DNA of 64,000 nucleotides from NCBI GenBank assembly GCA_012845835.1, contig JABAKD010000008.1, positions 5,626,775-5,690,774 of the forward strand, read 5' to 3'. Each line of letters opens with the position of its first letter. The first letter of the stretch is position 1. Under the pieces are notes generated by a model that worked only from the letters and a program-made list of their open reading frames with translations, did no database searches and was not told the origin of the DNA. The position numbers were made by a program, and so were the translations under genes. Positions 1 to 11,656 of this stretch are shown piece by piece. This DNA is from Undaria pinnatifida. Lineage: Eukaryota > Sar > Phaeophyceae > Laminariales > Alariaceae.

Positions 1-369
1 TAGCCGATAAGCAATCGTTTTCGGACCCATCGGGCAAATATATACGGACTACTGAATGTTTTATCGGACTACAATACACATGCGACAAAAACACTGCAGT
101 AGGAATGAGATACGACAGAACAAGTCGCGCGTACGTGGGCCACTTCCAGCATTCACTCCTTCGTGCTTTCCCTAATTGTCTGTCAACCGGATATACCCTC
201 CACGTGTGTCACGGTCGACACGCCGGTAACGAGCCGCATGACGACTATACTCAGACTGCAGTACCCGCGCGTAGGAAAAGAGGCATTGGTTATATGGGAA
301 ACAATCCGGCGCGATATAACAATAACACCTCGCAAGCTCGACATTTTTTCGGGTTTGTCCCCAGGTCGT

Positions 370-2345
370 CTCTCAGCTGCTCGCGGCTGTTGTAGCCGTA
401 GCTACACTACCAGATGGGCATGCACTGTAGGCCGAAAATGCTCCTCGGTAAAGGCCGATATACGCCTGCACTTTCCCCAAGGCACCGCCGTCACCATCAG
501 CTGCCCCAACCCTTAAGAGACAGTTACAAACGGCGTGCAGAATCTCATGAAAGAACGCCGCAGATGCAACAGGGTCAGCCGCGACCGTTTTTACCCTCGA
601 CTTATAATCAGGCATTTGTTTGTAACATGTAGACGCAAGGTCGATGTTGTGACCTCCGCAATGCATAAAGAAAGGACTTTTCATGGCCGACGGGTGTATC
701 GCTGGCCAAACAAATGGCTGAACGAGTATCATCATCATTGAAATCGCCTGCATCCGTGTGGCATGTTTGCCATGGTCTGTCCAACTTTCATTGTGTGACA
801 CCACCTGAAATGTTCTTAACCGCAGGAGAATACCAGGATGGGCGTTGAGCACGTTTCTCAACCGCTTCCCTAGCTGGACCCCTGCCGGCAAAGGCTACCA
901 GAACATCGTTCGATGTTCTCGATAGAGTCTCCGCGCCGTCGAAACTGACACCCGCCCGCGGAGTTGATACTGCAAGTTAGACAGGGCTTCGTGTCTGATA
1001 ATGATTGCCGCCACGCAGAAAAGGAAGTGACGGTTTTTGCGCGACTTGTCGTCGCGTCGGTTGAGCGAAACCCTGGCCCGTCGTTTAAACCAAGCAGGCC
1101 CTATGCTTGAAGGACATTCGGGTCCGCACATCCTCATGGAAAAAAAGTGCGCGAACCCTTCAACCCAAGCGTCGTCGTTGTGAAAGTCACTCAAGATGCT
1201 GCCATGGGGTACAACGAGAACGTTGTCTTTGCCTCCTGGCACATGTTTGCTCATGCGGAGAGAGGTTTCCGCCGCTGCCACAGCATCCATGTCCAGGTCG
1301 TCGCCCAGTTTCCGAAGGGCACTCGGCGTTGTAGTGACGAAGTTACAATGTCTTCAGCCGAATCAACGACCGCGTACGCATCGATGATATATGCCCTGCC
1401 GTCTTCGCCCGCGTCATTTTCCGAACCGCTATCCCCTGAACTCTCCTCGTCGCTGCTAACCTCATCTTCGTCCATCGCCTCGCTTTCTCGTCGGTCGTTC
1501 GTACATGAGGACGAGGCTCTTCCCCGGAGATTGCTTGGGTCCTGCGGAAAGAACACCGCGTCCAATAACTCCTGTGGAACACTCCCGTCAGAGGGATACG
1601 TGTCGAGATTGGTCTCGCTGACCGACGATTTTCGCGCGAGACAAAACCATTCACTAAACTGCCGTCTTTTTCCTGCATATATTCGATGAGGTCTGGCACC
1701 ATATGCTTGCGGGTCCCTAATATCCGTTCAGTTGTGACGCAGTTGGATTGTTCTTCCCAGCCAGACGATGGTGAACCTGTCCAACAAACCAGTGGCAGCT
1801 AGTGGCAACTCTTGCCCAGAACAGAAGTCGAATATTTTTCGTAAAACACAGAGGTGCCCCGGAGTGAACGTCGAGCCGAGCCCGGGGTGTTTTGAACTTT
1901 ACTCGACTCGAGGGTAATCACGTGGCCTTTCACACGGACTGCAGAGGCAGCTGCACGCTAGACCATCGTAGCTCCGTCGAACTTGCGTGGCATGTCACCG
2001 ACTCGAAAATCATTCGCCAAAGCTGTCTCGGGAAATTTATTTTTCGATAAATAGTTGTAGCAGTCATCACACATGCAGCTTGCCGCCGTCTTCTTCTTTG
2101 CAAAACCCATGAACACTTAGGACTGACCCATCGAGCAAACCGCCGGGATCGTTCGGGTAACCACGAAACTCCGACATCACCGGTGTATTCTTACGCAGAT
2201 TGTCGGCCGCTCGGAGATGCTCTCTATGCGGAAGGTCACGAGGAGACACAACAAGGTGGTCTCGCACAGGAGACATGACGTCGCATACCGCACAAGAAGA
2301 CCTGAACAGCGTGCAAGTTGACGTGGTTGATCGACACCACACACG
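370..2345 (-). pseudogene. Decayed Helitron Rep (N-terminal and HUH nuclease region)
   Basis: This is a remnant of a rolling-circle transposon of the Helitron type, read right to left in several frames. An upstream Cys-rich piece (about 2342-1960) has a CDDC motif followed by ALAND, as in the region before the Helitron Rep domain. It needs a frame change near 2060. An acidic linker lies at about 1565-1340. The piece at 1290-898 has VPHGS...DFHN and a stretch resembling the RRF..HYSFLF region of Helitron Rep. An in-frame TAG at 895-897 separates it from the next piece (892-430), which reads YKQMPDY, ADPVASAAFFHEIL and GGALGKVQAYIG, the usual order upstream of the nuclease. The two-histidine HUH motif (TVHAHLV, His codons at 420-422 and 414-416) is present but one base out of frame, and a stop follows. 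The helicase part would lie beyond the left edge. The frame breaks and stops mean this copy is inactive. The family match is from memory of conserved motifs, not from a search. Confidence 0.75.
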
Positions 2346-2642
2346 AACTCGTTGTTCCCATTTGCGCCAAGCGATTTCGCAGATACTACGAGGGCAGCGG
2401 GCAGCCGACGCTCATCAAACGGCGCTTTAGAGGAGCTACAGCTACAAATACCAGACAAACATATCAGTTTTTCGCCGATCGAAGTGTTGTGTCTGCAAGA
2501 GAAAATGCTGCAAATCGGCTCACTAACATCGGAAGCATCTGTTTTATTTTTCGTACGGACCTAATACCTTTGACGAGACATTCGCCTATAAAAACGTACG
2601 AAAATAGCTAAATTTGGCTTTTGCAAAATTTGGCAAAATCCA

Positions 2643-2815
2643 CTGTGGTACCTAGGTCGTGAGATGGAGGTATTGCTCGGCAGCTACGACAGCTAACGGC
2701 TTTCGTTGTTGCACCCGGCCTGCTGTGTATACCCTGACCTTGCTGTGTACCTAGTACCTAGTACCTAGGTCGTGACATGAAAAAGACAGCTACAACAGCT
2801 AGCAGTTTTTTCTCG
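2643..2815. repeat. Diverged direct duplication, about 55 bp
   Basis: Two segments beginning TACCTAGGTCGTGA (about 2648 and 2762) continue with similar sequence containing CAGCTAC.ACAGCTA. Between them lies CTAGTACCTAGTACCTAG, a short 7-bp tandem. No coding sequence is seen from 2460 to 3390. Confidence 0.5.
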
Positions 2816-3391
2816 TTTTGACATTGCGCGGACGGCCTGTGATATGTACGTAGCAACATGCAACAACACGAAGTGCCCGACCAGACCGGTCATTCATAAT
2901 GCCGGTTAGCAGGTCAGAGCCCAATAAAAGAAGGCACACAAAGTACCGAAACTCGTGAGCGACAACGGACAGATTCTCCAAAAAACTAAAAGTGCCGGGG
3001 TTGAGACCTCAGACCAATTTATGAGTGACTAGCGACAGACAGAGCCAAATAGCTTATAAGCTTGGATTTAGTTGGGGAGGGGATGGCAAAAAATAGTTGG
3101 AATTAGACCTGAACTTAGAGTTCAAAACCAGAGGATTTGGGGATTGTTTCGAGTTTTGACTACAGCACCCAGAGACTGTCATCATTGGGAACACTATGAC
3201 GTCGTCGCCAGGAAAAAAATAAAAAACCCAATAACCTTACACTATACTCCCCTCTGCATGTTGTCAGGGCCAACAGAACGGTTGTCCATCACCGGGTATA
3301 CATACACATGTAAAACCTTGGGCGATGGTGTGTCTTTTTTCATTTGTACCAAGTATGTGCGAGACAAGTACAGCATTCGCCTTCAACTTGC

Positions 3392-3700
3392 CGCGTCGTC
3401 GATCCCGGTGAACGTGACATCGGGCTCCACCGTGAGCTTGCCATAGATCTTCAAACCCAGGTTCGAGAACGTCACCGCGCCCACCGTGGACTTGAGCACC
3501 ATTTCACTCCTGATCGAAAGCCGGGTGTAAGAAGTCACATCGGAAATCGGCGGTGGTGGTGATCCCGGGATGGTGACCCCGGTTTCCGTCTTGCGGTCAA
3601 TGGCCTCGAACGCGTCACAGGATTCCACCTCCACGGCGAGCAACCGAGGCAACGTCGCGATTGCTGTCAGAGCGGCGGTGCAGGCGGTAGCAAAGCGCAT
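3392..3700 (-). CDS. Orphan first exon of a secreted beta-helix protein (paralogue of the 20.5 kb exon)
   Basis: The exon encodes 103 codons starting at ATG 3700 and ends in phase 0. It begins with a signal peptide (MRFATACTAALTAIATLP, then LLAVEV). It is nearly the same protein as exon 1 at 20525-20226: both share SYTRLSIRSEMVL, STVGAVTFSNL and KIYGKLTVEPDVTFT. I chose this Met because the homology starts there and the upstream residues are unrelated. The splice donor is GCAAGT at 3391-3386, where the paralogue has GTAAGT in the same alignment column, so this would be a GC-AG intron. No matching second exon is visible between here and the left edge, where a Helitron remnant lies instead. The exon is therefore either the start of a gene continuing beyond the window or a duplicated, non-functional fragment. 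Confidence 0.6.
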
Positions 3701-6036
3701 GGCTGCTGCTAAGCAGAAGGGAGGATATATGGCTGGTGGTTTAGAGGAACAAACTGCCAGCTGCGGCGTCGCCATCAGGTTTGGTTGCAAGGAGCGTCAA
3801 ATCATTTTGTCCCCCGGACCACTACGCCGCCATACAAGGAAACCCTTCGACAGCTCCCGTCTGACATCTGACGTGAGAAGGATCTACGTGAGAAAGAAGA
3901 TCTACGAAATATCTAGATACCAGGTACAGCAGTATTTGGTTGTGTGGTGTAGGATGTGATCCCCGTTTCAGTATTCTCGGGCCCTCTAGCAGCCAGCGGC
4001 ATTCTTTTCCATGTGGGCATCGAAGCGAGGGAACTTTTGTATCCTCTCCCTTCGAACGCAAGGCGATTGGTATGGCATGGCGTGCAACCTTACTTAGATA
4101 TGGTGACGCGCGTGTAGACGAGCAGAGCGCCTCGTCGTGCTGGCGGTCGTGATAGCAGCGTGGCTGCCACTCTGGTATCGTGTCCCCGACGGGTAAAACG
4201 GCTGTCGTTACGCTTATTTCGTGCCGCAGGTACCAAAGAAACAGCCGCTGCAGCAACAGCAGCAGCAGCAACAGCAACAACAAACAGCTGGGTGGAAGCA
4301 ACCGCTGATCCCCCCTCTCCTTATTGGTTTCGAGGCCTGTTGCAGACCAGCCGTTATGCACGTGAAAAATTTGTCATGCACACAAGCAAAAATTTGTCAT
4401 GCACACAAGCTCAGATTAGGAGACTATTGCGTATACCTGGTATGCGTCTACTGTAGTATACCTCTTCAACAACAGGTTGTCCTGTCGTGGGCCGTATAAC
4501 GGGAACGAGTGGCGACAAATAGAAAAGACGTACGGCTGGCAGGCTCTCAGCAAACGCCACCCACATCGAAAAACGAAGAGGACGCGGCCGTAGGCCAGAA
4601 CATAGAGACTGGCATGGTGATCTTGACTGTCACGCAGAAAAACACGCCCTCTTCAGGGGGCAGTGCAGGCGCTTCGGCGTTCTATGAATACATCTTGTGG
4701 AGGTGGTCCATATCGCGGAGATCGATCGTCCTTCCCCCTTCCATCCGAACGTGATGTGCCCTCGCCGCGGATTCGGCGGCATCGTCACCCCCGTCGCCTG
4801 CACCGAGCCGAGAGTCGTTGACCAATTGTAGGTGCGTTTCCTTGTTGGCGAGCGTATCTTCGCCGCTGAACAGCAAGAAACGCACTGTGACAGCCGATCG
4901 ACGACTCCCATGCGCGTGAAGGAGGTGTGGGCGACGATGCGACAGAAATAGCAGCGCGGGTACGACGTCGCGTCCAAGTGGAAAGGGGAGGGGTCTCATA
5001 TGCACGATTTTAGAAAACCTTGATGCGACGCTTCGATGATGAGACCTGGGGCACCGGCTCGCCTATACAGACTACCAGCGCGGGGGGTTACGCGAAACTG
5101 CTGGAGACGATTTAACCGACGGTGGGGAAACCCAGACAGCCGAAACGTCTATAGGAGGCGCAGTAGACAGCCAACCTTTCCCTGCCGGAGGGATGCCAGC
5201 GAGGACGTGCGACAGGTGCCGGACCGTGAGCGAAAAATACGTACGGCATACGAGTAGGCAAAACGCCGGGGAAAGGAAGTGGCGGAGACGTTGAAAGAGG
5301 GGATTTCGTCGCCGGGGTTTTTACCTCGCGGTCTCTGTGTTAATGGCCACATGATAGAAGCATGTAGGACAGAGTGTTGTCCGAGAATCAAGGGAAAGAT
5401 GAGTGGTAAAATGGATCGGCGATTGGTGTATGCAACGTTCCTTATCAGTTCTCGCCTGAAATCTGCTTCGGTTGCATGTGCTGCCGGGTAGCTTCCGTCA
5501 CAGTGAGGATTCGAGCCGTCAATTCCTGAGAGAGATGACGCCTAAGCCATGGGCACAGTTAGTGCACGCCCGCGCCATAAATCCCCGCGAGGGTTTGGCA
5601 AGCGAGTACCAGCAGGAAGAGAGGAAAAGGATGAAAATGATCGGGTCTTGAGCGAAAGCGACGCGGATAGCAATGTCGCTGGACGAGATGTTGCAGCTCC
5701 AGCAAGGAGCATTCCAAGGATGTCTGGGGTCAACAACTGTTATTAATAAGAACTTGTGCAAGTTTGGTTGGATGACAAGGAATGGCGGCTAACTCCGTTG
5801 CTGTTGGTTGACATGAGTCGCAGACGTTAGGCGCTGCGCAAGGGCCGCACGCCCTGCGCAATGACACGACCGGCGCGATGTAGGCTAAAGTAAGTAAGCC
5901 GAAGGAGTGGAGTGGTGAGAGAAAATCAAGAAAACCCAGCATCGCTTCCCTCATGTGCGTAACAGACATGTGCTACGATAGCTGCTGGGTTGCAAGCACT
6001 TTCTTCCTCTAAAAAAATGAAAGGCTGGAGTTGTTT
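3701..6036. other. Unassigned intergenic stretch
   Basis: No gene can be supported here. There is a short CAG/CAA run at 4243-4285 and two copies of the TACCWGGTA motif (3918 and 4434). Open frames near 4680-5005 (minus) and 5549-5746 (plus) have no recognisable motifs or splice context. Confidence 0.4.
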
Positions 6037-6056
6037 AACCCTAACCCTAACCCTAA
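6037..6056. repeat. Short interstitial telomere-like repeat (CCCTAA, 3.3 units)
   Basis: AACCCTAACCCTAACCCTAA is three perfect CCCTAA units plus two bases, identical to the TTAGGG-type telomere repeat. It lies just left of a MITE-like element. It is short enough to arise by end joining or by chance slippage. Confidence 0.6.
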
Positions 6057-6088
6057 GGCATTCCTGTTTTGCCAGAGATGCAGCAGAC

Positions 6089-6345
6089 ACGCGTGCTACG
6101 ATGATACTAGAGGTAGCAGTTTTCCTCTGATTTCTGAATGACGTGGCGCTCCTTAACCCAAAATCATCTGAAATAAGTCATATTTTTCCTTGATTCCCTT
6201 CGTGTACCTATGCCCCACCATGGGGTTCTTCATCCGGTATGTCGTTTCTTTTCCCCCTCTTGAATCAGTTTTTGGGCAAGGTCTTAAGCTCCCAAATTGA
6301 GAAAACCACAGAAAAAATATGTGCACCTCTATCGTTGCATGCGTC
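6089..6345 (+). mobile_element. MITE-like element, family 2, copy 1
   Basis: The left end reads ACGCGTGCTACGAT...AGAGGTAGC and the right end GTGCACCTCTATCGTTGCATGCGT. Together they form imperfect terminal inverted repeats (consensus CGTGCTACGATAGAGGTGCA). Internal landmarks shared with the other copies are GAATGACG, CTTAACCC, a CCATGGGG-like block and TTCATCCGG. No coding capacity. Confidence 0.6.
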
Positions 6346-6523
6346 GGAACATTTTGTAGGGGTCATCGGGTTTGTTTATTCATCTCACCAAGAAAGGCAC
6401 TTTCAGTTTGCTGTAAGAACAAGCGTGTTTGGTCTAAAGTACAAAAAAAATGCAGGGATCCTTAAGTGGAGCTCTAGCCGCATAGAAAAAAAACAAAATG
6501 GTGCATCTTTTACCGTAGATTGA

Positions 6524-6767
6524 TTCTACGATAGCCCTCCAAAAACACCAACGGTTTTCTTTAACGAACGTTTCATGGGTGCTCGACACGAGGGAGGATG
6601 CTGTGAAACAAAAAATATCTTACTACATTTTCTTGATTGAAAAGGACGATCGAACAATGACGTCGGGGTGGCAAGGGGCACGGTATTTCAGGATATACGG
6701 CCGGGAAGAGAAATCAGAACCGGCGACTTCGTTAAAGAAAGGTTGTGGTAGGGCTACCGTAGAACGA
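6524..6767 (+). mobile_element. MITE-like element, family 1, copy 1
   Basis: The element is about 244 bp, with ends TTCTACGATAGCCCTCC and GGGCTACCGTAGAACGA as inverted repeats. The interior has AACGAACGTTTCATG, then ATGACGTCGGGGTG, then GTATTTCAGGATATACGG. The same order occurs at 13104, 13408 and, on the other strand, 42063-42910. Non-coding. Confidence 0.65.
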
Positions 6768-9700
6768 GCTCCGTACTGGACGCAGCATGTACATGTGTAT
6801 GTGTCAACAGGGGCCGGGATAAAGACTACACCAGTATATAAAGTAAAAACAAACGAAATCGAGGAAATGCTGAATGTGGCGTACACACATACGTCGAGAT
6901 GTCTTGCCCAGTTGAGGTGTGTATCAGCGTTCATTTCTTATTCCCTCGTCACACGCTATGCTTTAGGTGTCGAAGGAGTAGCTTCTGACAGCGTGAGGCG
7001 GAGTTCTATCTCTCAGTAAAGAGGATAAATATTTACAGGTGTTGAGGGAAAACCGGCAAGTTGTGCGCTTTTTATAGAAATCTACTGTAATTCGAACTAC
7101 CGTTGATAGATACAAGGTAGAGGGGAGCTAAGCAAAACCTCCAAAGGGGTTGCTGCCCACTCAAAGCTATTTCTAAGGGAGTGCAAAAAACCTGACACCT
7201 ACCTAGAGGTACGGCATCCTGCGAGTAGCTAAAATCTCAATAGCAAGGTGTCAGCTTATGCTAGATAGATACTCGTACACGGTAGCTCCAGCCCTAGTAG
7301 CGTACCGGGATGTTGCCCCCCCCTTCGGCGTAATGTGAAAGCGGCCAGCCGAATGCATGTCCACGGATGTCAACGAGAGCCAGGCAATTGGTCGCCGCAG
7401 CGTGAACTTTGTAGCGCTGCGTGTTCCAAGTGTGCCCCTCCTGTGGCCCCATTCGTTGCCTATTTTCATCCAATCTGTGGAGACTAGTGTTAAACACGGC
7501 GCCTACCTTTAAGACCACGTGGGGACCCAAGCGTCCTCTAGTGCCCGGTTTTCCGGCGACTCTAATCTCTAGATTTTTCATCGGAACAGAAAAGACATGG
7601 CTATGTTACCACGCTGCGTTTAGAACTTCGGATGGTTCGTGGCTCAGGGTCAGGGCAAAGTGCTCAAGAGTGTTTCATCCACAGATGCTGTGAGTCTCTT
7701 CAGAATATTTTTCCGATGGTTCTCAGCAGAGGTCCACACCTCGACTTTTAGGCGCTGCAATGATCGAAAATTCGGGTGCACAACACGAGACAAAAAACGA
7801 TCTCCAACTGAACGTGTGCACGTCACTAGCGGGCAGCTACAGCTCCTCACAAACAAGCACGGCCCGCGAAATTGAGGGACGCTCCTGGTGGGGTGTATGA
7901 CGGCCTCGGGTGTGTCAGACAGCAGTCGTAGGCAGCCAGAAGCAACTCATGACATGTTTTCGTGATTTCGAACTTGCGAGCCAGCACGCCCAAAAGCTCC
8001 CGAAATCGTTAAAATATTTCAATTCACGCGCGGGAGCCTAATACTATGGGTGCTGTGATAAGTCCAGGTGCCAGGAAGGTGTGAGGGAATGGACGCGGGA
8101 GTATCAGCTTCGCTTGGAGACAGCACCGGTTCTTCTTGGAAGATTTCTTATTACTGGCATTGAGCTATGAGAAGCTCGAGGAGACATGAAAGGAGGATTG
8201 AGACCATGGGGGGGGTGAGGCTCACAGAGTTCGCTTCCCTCCAGCATTGCCGCTGTACTCTCTTCTGGACCTTTTCTATGGAACGTACAAGGAACGTTCT
8301 CCTGGATGTTCTTTATTTCTAAGGGTGCTTAAGGCGCTTACATCTGTGTATCTTGTCCAGAGGAAGAACGTTCTATAGCCGAAAACAATCTCGTTGTATA
8401 AGCTAGCGAGATTCTACGGGTTATCTTCTCCACTCAGAATATTCCGCTTAAGAGAATGTTCTTGTGACCGAATGACCGGCACTCTGCGGGCTATCTTACC
8501 GAATATATTGCCAGCTATGCTGACACTCTACTACATTAGCCCACCCTGGATAGTCGCATATATGCAGACCTCAAGACGGTCGAAGGGTGACGACAAAGTT
8601 CATCCTTAAAGACTGGGAAAGAGGTCGAAGACGCGGCTATTCGACACAAAGATATGAGGCTATAGATTCCCCCATACATCGTAATAATGAGGCTAAATGC
8701 CTCATTGGAAGATGTACAACCCTATGATGGAGCTCAAAACTGTGAGAGCTCGAGAAAGGGTATGTACCTACGGTATACCAGCAGCAAATCCACCTAAAAA
8801 AACACGAAGGGCGAGGCCGCTGAGCGCAAGGATGCGAAGGGAAACAAGAGAAGGATATAGACGCGGAAATAAAGTCAGAGGGGAACAAAGGAACACGTAT
8901 CACTCCGTGAAGGTCAGACAAAATATGTGCCTGAAGCGTGGTGCCGAAGGGGCGGGCGATAAAGCCATTTGCCGGAAGACAAGATAGAGAGATCAAGGAA
9001 CACCGCCTAAAAAGAATTTCAGGGTCCGCTACGTTGGACATGGAAATCTGACGTGTGGCCATCGGTTCGACGGTGAGAAACAACCAAAACGCGAGGAAGT
9101 ACGCAAGCGTCGAGCCATTGGTCGAAAGGAAAAACTATGAAGAACGAGTACGCTGAGGTGTAACAGAAGCACAGGGGCCGTAATGTGGGACCTGGGAGGC
9201 TAGCATAAGGCCCTTGGTCGAACTGTAGAGCGGGAAACCGAGGCTACCAAAACAATCGCGAAAACTCAGAGAAAGACAACACCTAAACAGTGACACAGAC
9301 AGCACCACAATTGTGGTACTGGAGGCGTGTGTGATACGCCGGAAAGCTGAACCGGGGGGCAACGGTGGAGTACCGTTAGAAGCTATCTGGGTACAGTACC
9401 AGGTAAACGGGAAGAGATGAGTGGTGAGGTCACCTAGCCAAATCAATACGCAAACAAGGACGAAACTGAAATGTAGACACAGAAGACGGAAGTTTCTATC
9501 GGAAGCCAAAAAGAGAGTCGACATAATGACACCTTGAGAGGCTAACTAATAACTGGAACAGTGCCAGCAAACGTAGCGAGGCTATTAATCATAACAAAGC
9601 AAGCCAAAAATGGGGTAAACATGAAGATTCTCGTTCAGCTCGAAGCAGCGCTGGAAGTGTTTAGCTCCAGAAAGAATGCAAAAAACAGAGAAGACAATAT

Positions 9701-11343
9701 GAATAAAGCCGCAGCTAGGTACTATACGTCGGGAACACGGGGTCGCTAACGTGGAGCAACCCTAAAAAGGTAACAGAGAAAATTAGGTGGAAACAGAAAG
9801 TAGGCAAATCGTGTCATAGCGACGTGCTGCAGCCCGAACGAAAAAGAAGGGTCCACAGCAAGGGATCTTGAAAGGCTACTTTAAGGAAACGAGCAACACT
9901 AGGTACGTAGCGAAGGCATTCCTCCGAAACGATTTCGCCAAAAACACAAGATGAAAGGGGGTCGACAGCAAACGACCAGTATGGGCTGCGAAGCCAAACT
10001 GGGGTCAAAACGTGGGACGGATGTGACAAGTACGCCAGCAAGCCAAGCGAAAACCGGGGGCCAAGAGGGGGCGGCCTGTGGACTGCACAGAGGACGGGCT
10101 GTAAAGCCACGATTAGGGCCGGTGTCGTTAAACTCTATGGGCAGGTATGCCGAAAAGGAACAAGAAAAAGTGGTCGACATCACCGATAAAAAAACGGTTT
10201 TCACACCAACTCTTTGTTGCTCGCGAGGCGAATGGTATAACTCTTCTCGAGTCTTGCCCGAAAATCAAGCTGCAAACAATATTTCATTCCCGTGAGGGGT
10301 AGGAAGTTATGGAGTCCAAAAAAGGGCTGAAAACACCTTAAAAGCTCTGTTTTATTGGCTCTTTGCAGCACTTTTTCTGAACTTTCGAAATGAGGGTCTT
10401 GTTTGCAGATGCCATAACCTAGTTTCAAGTAGTTTTATATGTACGCGAAATGTCTCCATACGAGCTCCTACTCAACAGACTCCCTGAGGGACCCCCCGTG
10501 GCCTTAATGTTCACCGCTAAAAGCCAAGAAAATGCCAAAAGAAAAACACGCATTCGGCAATAGGGGGAGATGAAAACCAAAAAGAGGGAATCATTCATTA
10601 TAGTTTACCCGGTACTGGACCGGGATGGGGGGAAAGACATCACGGGGTAACTCTACTATATACCTCGCTCCATTTCGCTATTTGGGGGGCGCCAGAACAT
10701 GCACGGCCTCAGCCAAGCCCTACAAAGCACAACGTTGAAGAAATCCGGCGGCCACTATTAACTCTTCGATGCAGCAGACACGCACATTGAATCAGGTGTA
10801 GAACTCAGGTGCGTGCGTGGATTGCTTTTCAAGCACGATCAAAGGGGCCGCATCTGCAACGAATACCGTATTAACCCGGGATATCCTTCATCGCGCTTTC
10901 CGATTTCGTTAGCTCGAGTTCGGTGTAATGCCAACACGATATCTGCGCACAGGGAGCACGCTCTGCAATACCGCCATTTTACAATAATCCCGCAGGGCGT
11001 GCTGTACTCGTCTACAGGCCACAGCTCTCGCCATAGCCGTCGTAGATGTCGACACAGTACTGCGAGTAGCCACAAGCAAAAAAAACGTAGACGGCCACAG
11101 CGGTACACGGGGGGTGACAGAATGAATGGAGCGGGTCGACGATACGGTAGACATAAGATTGGGGGGAGGGGGTTAAGAGGTGGCCAGGGACGTGTGCGAT
11201 GTTTCCACAAGGCACCCGTACTTCCAACGTTTGAGGAGTTGCGAACCGACGGCCTTAATAAGGAACGGTCCAGAGGAAAAAACAAACATCAGTGCAGAAG
11301 GTGAGAGATTAAAATTGACGCAGACACACATGAATGGCATGAG
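6768..11343. other. Unassigned stretch left of the beta-helix gene; A-rich on the plus strand from 8.6 to 10.4 kb
   Basis: No exon or transposon protein could be supported. An open frame on the minus strand at 7581-7294 has no recognised motif. From about 8640 to 10400 the plus strand is clearly A/G-rich, so the minus strand is T-rich. Since the minus-strand beta-helix gene points into this region, it could be a long 3' flank of that gene or of undetected further exons. One TACCWGGTA motif occurs at 9397. Confidence 0.35.
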
Positions 11344-11631
11344 ACGGGTGCTACGATCGAGATGTTAAGGGTGTACCTCTTTTTGTCTGAAACGGTTTCT
11401 GAATGACGGGGATTCTTAACCCAAAGTGTCGTCGGAAACCTGCCAGGTTCCTTTTTTTGTATGTTATTGTCTTGAAAACACCTAGGCCATATATGGGATT
11501 TTTCATCCGGTAGTCAATTTTGTTTTTTGGATCTCCCAACCATTTTTGGGGTTAGGAAGTACATGTCTTAACCTTCAAAAGTCAGGAGCCTCCTACAAAA
11601 AAAGCGGTGCATCTCTATCGTAGCACGCGTC
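11344..11631 (+). mobile_element. MITE-like element, family 2, copy 2, abutting the last beta-helix exon
   Basis: The left end is ACGGGTGCTACGATCGAGATG and the right end GTGCATCTCTATCGTAGCACGCGTC, with the family-2 interior (GAATGACGGGGATTC, TTAACCC, TTTTTCATCCGG). The right end lies only 25 bp past the splice donor of the exon that ends at 11657. The insertion is therefore in the adjoining intron or has cut off the exon. Confidence 0.65.
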
Positions 11632-11656
11632 ATGACACCACCACAATCAGGCTCAC

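Noticed and set aside
373-891. Possible beta-helix exon (GGALGKV motif)
   Set aside because: The surrounding sequence fits the Helitron Rep order much better, including ADPVASAAFFHEIL before it and the HUH motif after it.
4682-5005. 107-codon minus-strand frame
   Set aside because: No recognisable motif, no splice sites fitting a neighbour; not reported as a gene.
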